Notes under the pieces: model-generated
What the model saw: the letters and a program-made list of their open reading frames with translations, nothing else
Database searches by the model: none
What the model was told of the DNA's origin: nothing
Assembly: GCA_037974965.1 (NCBI GenBank)
Contig: JBBPFI010000018.1
Location: 682,001-746,000, forward strand
Length of the DNA stretch: 64,000 nt
Source of the DNA: Dacryopinax spathularia
Taxonomy: Eukaryota > Basidiomycota > Dacrymycetes > Dacrymycetales > Dacrymycetaceae
Direction: 5' to 3'
In this document: one piece after another, positions 33,964-42,934 of the stretch
Numbering within the stretch: the stretch's first letter is position 1
Layout: every line of letters starts with the position of its first letter
Translations under genes and position numbers: made by a program

Positions 33964-35368
33964 ATGATGGCTCGTCAACTTGCTATCTTCCTTGCACTCC
34001 TGCTCCTGAGCGGCGTTTTGGCATCACCTTTGCTCCCAAGGAAGAATACGGCACCGGTAACCAAGCTGAGCGCAGCCCAAATCTCAGCCATCACGCCCTT
34101 TGCTTGGATGACAAAGTATCAGCCTGATCTGGAGCGTTCAAGGCGGTTCTTCTGATAGCCATCCAGTGCTGCATACTGTTCTCACGCGGCTGTCCAGTCA
34201 TGGTCTTGCGGCGGTTAGTCGTTCACATGGGAACAAATCGCTAGCTTACAAGGTCTTCCCAGCTGCATGCTCAGCGCTTCCGGGCGTGAAGGTCATCCTC
34301 ACTGGCGGTGACAACGGCGCTACGCCCGACTACTATGTCGCGTATTACCCTGCCGCTGGCGCAATCATCGTCTCGCATCAGGGTACGAACACCGACAGCA
34401 TCTTGTCGCTTATCGACGATGGGGAGGCCAACCTGGTCGGCCTTTCTCAGACGTACTTCCCAGGCACCTCCGGTCTCGAGGTTCAGTAAGTGCCCCAGTT
34501 TGCGCCGGGAAGTTGCGTGCTGAGGTCATGCAGCGACGGCTTCCAGCAAACCTTCGAACGCTCAGCATCTGCCATTCTGAGCGCGGTCCAATCCGGTATC
34601 TCAACCTACAAGGCGTCGCATGTCTTCGTCGTCGGCCACTCTCTCGGCGCTGCTGTTGGTCTTCTGGATGCGTTGTACCTTGCCACCCATATTTCTACGC
34701 CCGTCACGACCACTTTGTTTGGCTTGCCTCGCGTAGGAAACCAGGCGTTTGCCAACTACATTGATGCACATGTGTGTTGACTCCCGCACCCGGAAGAGAT
34801 CTTCGACCGATGATTCATTTTAGGCGCTGAATCTGCAGCATGTGACGAACGATAATGTGAGGAAACACATGACTCGAATACCGTGGTGGACTAACGTTTC
34901 AATAGGATATTGTCCCGCGCTTGCCTTCTACTGACTTCGGCTATGAGCATCCATCGTACGTCCTCACTGCTTGCTCGACGAGCCATCCGTTGACCATATC
35001 CAGTGGGGAAGTCTTCATTACTAAGGTCGGCGGATCGACGTACGAAGCCTGTCCAGGTAGGCGCCCTGTTACACAGTTATGTTCAATGCTGACTGCTCTT
35101 CAGGGCAAGAGAACTACAACTGCGCAATTGGCTAGTCGCGCTCATTGCACTGGAAGTGCTCGCTGACGACGTGTGCAGGCATTTTCTTCTTGGAAGATAG
35201 CACGAGCCCGCATGATGGGTACGTCACCAGTTCTCACAGCATATGACACCGGCTGATCTCAGGAACATCATTCTAGACCTTATGCGGGGGTGATGTGAGT
35301 CGCTCTGTTGCGGTTCCGAGACATGTGCTAATGTGCGTAGGTTGGGATCGGCTGCCTGTACCGCGTAA
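33964..35368 (+). CDS. Secreted class 3 lipase, copy 1
   Basis: About 302 residues, secreted triacylglycerol lipase/feruloyl-esterase-like (Lipase_3). Exons by eye: 33964-34115, 34167-34213, 34263-34485, 34534-34771, 34824-34856, 34906-34955, 35004-35056, 35104-35130, 35179-35218, 35277-35294, 35341-35368. It has a signal peptide (QLAIFLALLLLSGVLASP) and an oxyanion-side segment SHQGTNTDS. The nucleophile elbow is GHSLGAA (Ser near residue 177), the catalytic Asp lies in NDNDIVPRLP, and the His in FGYEHPS. Reading past GQENYNCAIG requires a GC-AG intron (35131-35178); otherwise translation stops at a TAG there. The last four exons are very short and less certain. Close paralogue of the gene at 46605-47737. 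Confidence 0.85.
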
Positions 35369-35502
35369 GACTGGACGAGAAGTGCGTCAGCGACTGCAAT
35401 GATAGTCACTATGATGCCAATGATCTACTTGGGTTTTAAGTTTCCATTTGGCTTCTGCACGAGCCCTAGTGAACGTGCTTCTGTGCTCGTCCAATTGAGT
35501 AA

Positions 35503-35966
35503 TGAACTGCTCGGTCCTATCGTAGATAGTTCCTAGAGCTTAGTTCTTTTAATGGAATATCGTTATTGGTTCTATCAAAAGGAGTGTGGTGCGAATGGAT
35601 AAGGATCGAGTGACAGTGGGCGGTAACGCCTAACAATAACGCCGATAACGATAACGAGAGTTGTGGATGCAGATCCTCTGGAGGGGAATCCAGGAAGGTG
35701 GAAAACGAAGGAGAAAGCAAGCGAGAGCAGCAGTAAAATATGAAGTGGTTGCCTGCGCAAATCTGCCAGGCACAGGCACAGGGAGCGCCTCACGTTTCAG
35801 GTGCATCCACCGTGGCACGTCGGCAGTGGGTAACGCCATGCGGTAACGCTTCGATGGCCGCTCGGCTATGGATAACGCGGGCCGGTGACGCCATATCGGC
35901 GGTATTTGGGATCGGCGATATCGGTGCTTGATAATTTGTTCTAATTAACTAACTACGAACAGTACA
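35503..35966 (-). repeat. Left LTR (3' LTR in element direction)
   Basis: 464 bp, identical by eye to 45685-46148. Contains seven TAACG words, often as GGTAACG or GATAACG. Confidence 0.95.
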
Positions 35967-36397
35967 TCCGCGGGGGACTTTTAGACAATGACTGTCCTCA
36001 GTCATCCGTCGAATGCACTGCCGTAGCCAGTCAATAAACGTCAAGATTTGTGGCGGTTCGAATTTCTTGAGGTCTTGCAATTCTCGCGTATGTTCTTCGC
36101 TGCCCATTGTGTTCGGCCGGCTGGTTTCGTTTTCGAGCGTTATCCGTCGCAGGGAAGCCTGTTCTCCGCGGGGGACTTTTTAGAATATCAACCTCCTGGT
36201 TGATAGAAAAAGAAGGCGTCCGGAAGCAATTGGTAACGGCGCGGTAGTGGCAGTGACGGCGAAAAAGGTTTTTAAACCGAGTTTAGACGCGTCTCGGAGG
36301 GTCTCACAGGTTGTCTCTGACCATAATTGTCGACTCCTCCACCGTACTCGACTCCTCGCTCCCTAGGTGACTTGTAAGAGACCTGGTCGACGACGAC

Positions 36398-38914
36398 ATG
36401 GTACCGCCATCGGTACAACGCGAGCAACGTCGGCAAACGGCGGTACTTGCGCAGAAGGCGAAAGTCGACGCATGGGTGAAGAGCTGCGTGGATCGCGCGC
36501 GCGTGCGGGCGACGTCCAAGGCGGTAGGACAGGCGATGAACGCCATGAAGATCGTCCTCGCCTATCCTAATGAAAAGAAGTGGTCCGGCATTGTAGCGTG
36601 GATGGGCGTCAAGGAGAATGCGGAGTTGCTCCGGGTGCGTATTTCGCAGGTCCATCCCGAATGAGACTAATACGTCTACAGCGTGATGTGACGGCGATTC
36701 TGCGGAAACATCCGTACACGTTGGCAGCGATCGACCAGTGGCGTGCGATGTTGCTGGGAGAGGTCACCCAGCGCATCTGGCTGGAGTATGCGAAGGAGAA
36801 TGGTAAAAAGGTGAGTACCAGTGCGCGCCGATAGATACCGCTTGCTAACGATGCGTTACAGACCGACAAGTTCGAGTTGGGCCTGAAGGGCGTAGCGACG
36901 CCTGGTGAAGAATTCGATTGGGTTGAAGAAGAAACCCTGGACGATTTTGAGGTTCCAGACCTCGATGAGGAGGATCCCGTCCAAGCCGACGAAGCGCCCG
37001 CCGCTTCAGCTGGGGAGGCGGTATCGACGATACCGACAGAATCGTCCGGCGGTAAGAAGACGGCGACAGAACCGGCGCCCGCCGAAGAGGAGACGCCTGC
37101 GGCGAAGAAGGCGCCCGCCAAGGGAAAGGGAAAGGAAGTTTCCCGGCCGAAGGAGGTGACAAAGGAGAAGGAGAAGGAGAAGGAGAAGGATAAGGAGAAG
37201 GAGAAGGGAGTCGCGGATGAGGAGGTGGCGAAGAAACGCCAAACTCGGGCATCCGTGAAGGCCGTAGCGGAGGCGACTGCCGAGGTGGATGAGAAGCGGC
37301 GCAACGAGCTGCTGCAGAAGCGGAGAGAGGAGGCAGCGGTGGAGAACGCCAAGGCGCCGCCTGCGATAGGCTCGGGCACGCCCGGCAAAAGGGTGAGTGC
37401 TTTTTTCTTGCTCCGTGCGTTATCGTCGGTATTGATCATCGCCAGACCGCCAACAAGGGCGGTAATAGCGGTACCTCCGCGAAGGCTGCGGTACCCGCTG
37501 CCGCTCCTGAAGCCGCTCCGGTCGTGGCGCCGCCGGCCAAGAAGACGGTGACCCCGGCCAGAAAGCCCGTCAAGCCTGCTGCAAAGCCCCTTCCCGTTAT
37601 TTCGGACCCAATCGAAGTGCGCGCGCCGCGTGGACGAGGCCAAGAGAAGCCGGCGAGGGGAACTACGCCCGGTGGGGAGGAAACGTGGGGCGGCAAGGTA
37701 CGTCAACAAGTTAAATGATCACTTGACTTGTGTCTGATATAGGTTTCAGATCCTGCGCCCTCCGTCGGGGTATGAACTGTTCTGGACGATCCAGGGAACG
37801 CCTTGGTTCGTTACGAAGGCGGCAAAGGCGGTATGTGCGGTATTTCCTGCGGATAGATTCTTGCTAACCAGAGATGTGTAGTGCGACTATTGCAAGGATC
37901 GGAAGCAGGTCTGCCTTATTTCGCATGAGGGAGGGCAGTGCACTGCCTGCCACCTACGTCGCAAGATGTGTTCGATTGCGAAACCCGATGGTATGTGGTT
38001 TTGGTTTAGTAACGGTGATACCGCTTACTAACGATTCGTTTTGTATGGGATAGAGCGCCGCGGTCGCGTCCGGGGCGAAAAGGGAGGCGCTGATGCCAAA
38101 CGTGAGACGTCCGAGGCTGTGACCGTCGTCACAGAGAAGTTCCGCGAAGGAACAATTCAAGATGACGTTGAAGCGTTCGAATATGAGGCGACGCGCGGTA
38201 AGCGGTATGATCGCGGTAATGACTCTCGTTTCTAATCCGTTTGTAGACGCGGCCCTCGCCAATATCAACTGGTTGGTGCATCACCAACAAGTACTGAATA
38301 TGTTGCTGTCTGCCAACATGCGTCGCCTCAATCTGGCGGACAAGGACGGTTTGGAGAGCGTCCTCATGCTCAGCGCCACGGACGAGGAGATTGCCGGGGC
38401 GGCATTGACCGGGAGGAAGTTTTTCCTGGAGCCCACTAGCTTCCCGTTCCGTATTCTCACCCCGGAAGACGAGAAGAAGACGTGGAGGGAGCTCCTTGTC
38501 GACTCCGTTAAGGTCATGACCGCCAACGAGGCCGATGTCGAGTTGGACCTTACCGACACGGATACCGCCGGTAACGCTGCCGGCTCCGAAGGCCATATCC
38601 GAGAGGTCCGTCCCTCCACGAGTGGAACGAAGAGAAAGCGCGCGTCGCCCGAGCCCGGTGCAGAAGGAGAAGAGGCGGAAGAACCTCAGGAAGCGAGTGC
38701 CCGCCCCAAGCGGGTGAAGAAGTCGGTAGAGCGTTATGGCAACCCTACCGACCCGATCATCGCGGCTAAGGAGGCGAGGGAGGGAGATGAAGAACAACAG
38801 GTGGACGCTGCTTTGGAGGAGGAGTCATCAGTTGATGACTCTGATAGCGACTACGAGGTGCCTCCTCCAGGTACGGATGACTTGCGGGAAGAGGAGGGAG
38901 AGGACGAAGTGTAA
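36398..38914 (+). CDS. Accessory antisense gene of the LTR element, Zn2Cys6-type motif
   Basis: Open segments on the strand opposite gag and pol, interrupted by short gaps that look like introns (GT...AG). Visible parts, in order: a helical N-terminal segment, a long Lys/Glu/Pro/Ala-rich charged region, and a cysteine cluster at 37882-37971 with spacing C-x2-C-x6-C-x8-C-x2-C-x6-C. The cluster contains CKDRKQVC and CHLRRKMC, which matches the fungal Zn(II)2Cys6 DNA-binding motif. A helical C-terminal part and an acidic tail follow. This is not part of the normal retrotransposon protein set. Role unknown; a regulator acting on the element or its chromatin is inferred. Confidence 0.7.
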
Positions 38915-39236
38915 CGCCGTCGGTAATGCGGTATTCGTTCGTCCCGGAGCGGGGGTGTAGTTAGAATTACCCCATGGTGTATGTGTAGGATATCGTGCGG
39001 AGGAAAGAAATAGAGTGAAAATCCACTTGTGTGAACGTCTGCAAGATTGATTGAGAGGAGATGGAAGGTCGTAGTATCCAGTTTATGTCGGCATTTGCAT
39101 GAATTGGTGCCTCTTTTCTTTTTCGATTTTCTATTTGTTATGTACGGTAGGACGTCGTATATCGGATCGTCGATGGGTATAATTTAGACAGTGGTATGGG
39201 TATGGTGTCCTAGTTGCCCGCTACTCTGTTGACCGT

Positions 39237-42200
39237 CTACGGATCCCCCGAAGTCGGTTCGGGTAACGCGTTGGTATTGGCATCGGTATCCTCTGCCGTG
39301 AGACGATACGGGAGGTCTTGTAAGCGTTTCATAAGCTCATCCACTTGCGATTTGAACTCCACCCTGGTGTGAAAGGGCACCAATCTGAATCCTGCGACGG
39401 CTTGGCGTCCGATCGTACCGTCCAACTCGGCTATGGTATATGCTCCTCCACGGTTCCGTTTGATAACGACAAAAGGGCCGATATAACGCGGTAACGTTTT
39501 GTCCCGAAGGTCTCCGTCATTTCGGGAGTTGCGCAGTAGAACCAAGGAACCCGGATCATACGATACGTCACGAATGAGGTTTGCATACTTCTTGCGGAAC
39601 CGTTCCGCTGAGTGTTCTCGAGCCAGGAGTATTTTCTCATGAATGCGGGCAAGGTCCTCCGGTCTTCGCTCTAGTTGTCTCGCGCGTCGGGTGATTAGTT
39701 CCTCTCGTGAACATAGTTCAGACGGAGTTTGGACAAGGAAGGTAGCTTCGACCAGGTCTATAGGCAATGTTGGGTGCGTCCCGTGTGCCATATAGTATGG
39801 CGTTAACCCGGTAACGCTGCTGAGCGTTACGCGTTCGGCCCAGAATATGGTAGGGAGGATCGCCGGCCATCCCCCTATGTTGCCTTGTGCCGCTCGTACA
39901 ATACTTTCTCGTACTCCGCGGTGGGATTGTTCGACTAACCCGTTCGCTCGAGAGTTGTAGCCCGATATGCAGATGTGGGATATCGCGTATTTTTGCGTTA
40001 GCGTCGAAAGCGCGTTAACCCATGGAGTACCGTTGTCGGTGACGATTTCATATACAGTTCCCCACCGGCATAAGAGCGTATTGAAAATGAAATCGGCCAA
40101 GTTTTTTCCACTTTCATTCCGTAACATACACCATTCTGGATAGTGCGTTAATGAACATCGGGCTTGTGCAATGTATCGGTACCCCGCTTTCGGCGTTTTC
40201 GAAATGGGCATAAGCATGGTATCACAGTATGCTTTTCCGAACAGTTTCGCAGGCGTCTGAACAGTTGGGGGGAGGAGGACCCTCGTTGTTTGTTGTTGTT
40301 GACACGATAGACAGGTTTTGATATACCAGGCTATGTCCTCCGCCATCCGTGGCCACCAGAATCGTAGCATAAGATGTGCTCGGATTGTCCTTAGTCCTTT
40401 ATGTCCTAGCTCGTCATGGGCCATGCGTAACGCCCGGTACCGCCGCTCGTACGGTAGATATAAGAGGTGGTTACCGTTGTCGTCCCTCTTATATAATTCC
40501 CCATTATTTCCTATGAAAAATCGCGCCGATATTTTCAGTATTCTTCGCCATTCCTTGTCAGACGTGTCCTCAGGTCGTTTCAATGTACGCTGGTATTCGA
40601 TAATCTTCTGAATATCCGTGTCCATCTTGGCGGCGTTAGAGGAAAGCGGTAAGAATGCCGAACTCGGCGTTATTGAATCGTTGCTCTCCGGTGGGCCGTG
40701 TTCCGCTACCACCATCGGTACGTCAGATGAGTGACCCTCTGTGGCCCAGGGGAGTTCTCGTTCCTGCCACACTACTGGGCTATCCGGCGGCGTGGTTAAT
40801 GGGGACGATATGTAGTGGCCCTCATCCACATCGTGTAGGCGCTGGTCCGGTAAGGAGGGAGTTTCACTCGTTGGAGATTGAGGGGGCGTCGTAAGCGGCG
40901 ATAACGGTGCGTTATCCGTCTTCTCGTGCGGCAGGTCACCCTCTTCGGGCCAGAAAAAGACAGGCACTCCAGGCCTGGGAAGGGGGGGACGGCGGGGAAA
41001 GGTCAACGATAGATAAAGAAATAGAGCAGGTGTCGTTGACAGGTTGAGGGTGTCTTCGTCATATTCAGGGACGTCCTCTTGAGTGGGATCCGTGGTGGTA
41101 GGTGGGCGGCGGGAGAGACCATCCGGGGCGGTATGCTTTTCCGCAGGGACGTGAACGAGGTCAAAGTTAAACAAGGCGATGTACGCCAGCCAACGATTGA
41201 TGGTAGTATTGGGCTGGATATCAGGGTGACGGATCATGCCTTTCAGATATTGGGCATCAACCTCTAGAGTGAAGGTAGAGAGGCCGATGAGCCAAACGCG
41301 GTAAGCTTTTAAGGCACGGAAAAGTCCGTAGCATTCCAGCTTCGCCTGAGAATAGCGGCTCTCTCGATCATTCCACGTAATGGAACCGAATCGGGAGGGT
41401 CGTCGGCGCCCGGTGTCGTCGAGTTGATATAAGACAAAACCGACTGCGATAGACGAGGAGTCAACCGCAAAGATAACGCGATTAGGGGAGGCGTAATCGA
41501 TTGGGCGGAGGACGTTATTTTCTAACGCCTGCTGAGCCGCCGCTTGGAGGGTGCGGACCGCGGTAAGATGGATGTCGTTAAAGTGGAACGGCACGTTTTT
41601 CTTTTTGAGCTCCTCAAGAGGGCGTGCGATATGTGCGTAGTTGCGGATGAACGTCCGCATAATCCCGACCGTACCAAGGAAAGAAAGAACTTCGGAAATG
41701 TTTTCACAAGGGAGTTTCCAGTCCAAGATCTTTTGGCTTTTGGAAGGGTCGGGTTGGCGACCGGCGTAGGAGCAGCGGTGACCAAGGAGAATGATTTCCG
41801 GCACAGCGATCTCAACCTTTGCACCGGACAGTGTCGCGCCAGAATGTTCGATGCGTGTGAGAATGCGATGGACGTCCCCCAGATGCTCCCAGATAAAACG
41901 GCGGATTCCTGCGTTATGGGCGGTAGTTTCATAGGTACCGTCCGCTCGCTCGTATCGCGTTGGTGGTCCTTTGATACCGCCGTCGTCAATGAAAGGTGTT
42001 GTGATGTGCGGTATCTCTGGTTCGAGTATGAATGTGACGTTATCCTGCATGATGCCCGGCATATTATGGGCTCCCATGGGGGCGACGCAGTAACGGAGTG
42101 GGCCGAGAGGGGACTGAAAAGTGGTAAGGTCCCGGGAAGATGGAGCCAACTTGTGCTGTTCAAACCCGCGGAAGAAGTCGATGAGGGAGTAACAAGCGCG

Positions 42201-42536
42201 GCCCCCATAGGACTCGATGAGGTGTTCGGTAAGAGGCGGTACCGAAGAACTTTTGATCATGACGCCATTAAGAGGTTGTAGATTTATGACTGGACGCAAG
42301 TCTCCGTTCTTCTTTAGCACGACGAACCATGTTGAGCGATATGCTGACTGTGCCGGTTCGTATGCACCGGCCTGGATCTTTTCACGGATAGTAGAGATAA
42401 CTCTTTCGACTAACGCGGGCGGTATCGGTAAGTTGCGGTCTTGCCAGGGGGTATGTTCGATCGTGGGGAAGACCACAGGGTCGAAATAGTCGTCTCTGAA
42501 GCGACCGATTTCCACTTCTTCCCACGAGAAGGCCAT
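39237..42536 (-). CDS. pol region of the Ty3/Gypsy element (RT, RNase H, integrase)
   Basis: A long open region. Reverse transcriptase blocks include VINLQPLN, the FQSPLGPLRY block and FIDD at the catalytic box. RNase H follows with FAVDSSSIAVG. Integrase has the HHCC zinc finger (HDELGHKG, CLSCQQQ) and the catalytic-core segments around YCDTM, TDNGTPW and NGLVEQSHRG. A C-terminal RYIGPFVVI box (GPF/Y type) is present; no chromodomain is obvious. The order RNase H then integrase defines Ty3/Gypsy. Confidence 0.95.
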   Translation of the reverse strand: MAFSWEEVEIGRFRDDYFDPVVFPTIEHTPWQDRNLPIPPALVERVISTIREKIQAGAYEPAQSAYRSTWFVVLKKNGDLRPVINLQPLNGVMIKSSSVPPLTEHLIESYGGRACYSLIDFFRGFEQHKLAPSSRDLTTFQSPLGPLRYCVAPMGAHNMPGIMQDNVTFILEPEIPHITTPFIDDGGIKGPPTRYERADGTYETTAHNAGIRRFIWEHLGDVHRILTRIEHSGATLSGAKVEIAVPEIILLGHRCSYAGRQPDPSKSQKILDWKLPCENISEVLSFLGTVGIMRTFIRNYAHIARPLEELKKKNVPFHFNDIHLTAVRTLQAAAQQALENNVLRPIDYASPNRVIFAVDSSSIAVGFVLYQLDDTGRRRPSRFGSITWNDRESRYSQAKLECYGLFRALKAYRVWLIGLSTFTLEVDAQYLKGMIRHPDIQPNTTINRWLAYIALFNFDLVHVPAEKHTAPDGLSRRPPTTTDPTQEDVPEYDEDTLNLSTTPALFLYLSLTFPRRPPLPRPGVPVFFWPEEGDLPHEKTDNAPLSPLTTPPQSPTSETPSLPDQRLHDVDEGHYISSPLTTPPDSPVVWQERELPWATEGHSSDVPMVVAEHGPPESNDSITPSSAFLPLSSNAAKMDTDIQKIIEYQRTLKRPEDTSDKEWRRILKISARFFIGNNGELYKRDDNGNHLLYLPYERRYRALRMAHDELGHKGLRTIRAHLMLRFWWPRMAEDIAWYIKTCLSCQQQQTTRVLLPPTVQTPAKLFGKAYCDTMLMPISKTPKAGYRYIAQARCSLTHYPEWCMLRNESGKNLADFIFNTLLCRWGTVYEIVTDNGTPWVNALSTLTQKYAISHICISGYNSRANGLVEQSHRGVRESIVRAAQGNIGGWPAILPTIFWAERVTLSSVTGLTPYYMAHGTHPTLPIDLVEATFLVQTPSELCSREELITRRARQLERRPEDLARIHEKILLAREHSAERFRKKYANLIRDVSYDPGSLVLLRNSRNDGDLRDKTLPRYIGPFVVIKRNRGGAYTIAELDGTIGRQAVAGFRLVPFHTRVEFKSQVDELMKRLQDLPYRLTAEDTDANTNALPEPTSGDP

Positions 42537-42934
42537 TTCATGTGTCCGGAGAACCCATGCCGCCAGTTTGACTTCCTCCGGCCATAGGAAACCGTATTTG
42601 TTAATGCCAAGGGCTTCGTAACGCTCCTGCGTTAATCGAATGCCAGGTGTAAAGGACGGTGGTTGGTGCGGTAATGGAAGCAGGCCTTGTAAAGGGTCCG
42701 AAGGGAATCGGCGATGTATTTTGAGCTCTTCCGGGTGGGTAGTTGCTACTGGTTTAACTCGATGCTCAACCTTTTTGTATTTTCTGAGGGCCAGGCAGTG
42801 TAGCCGCTCGTCGTATGTGTACGTGCGCTGTAACGCGGTTACCGTCGGTAGGATCGTTAACGCTGGTGGGGGTATCGAGTTTACCGGCGTTGTGGTAAGG
42901 AAAATGTCTCCTCGGGCTGAACCCGACTCCTCGA

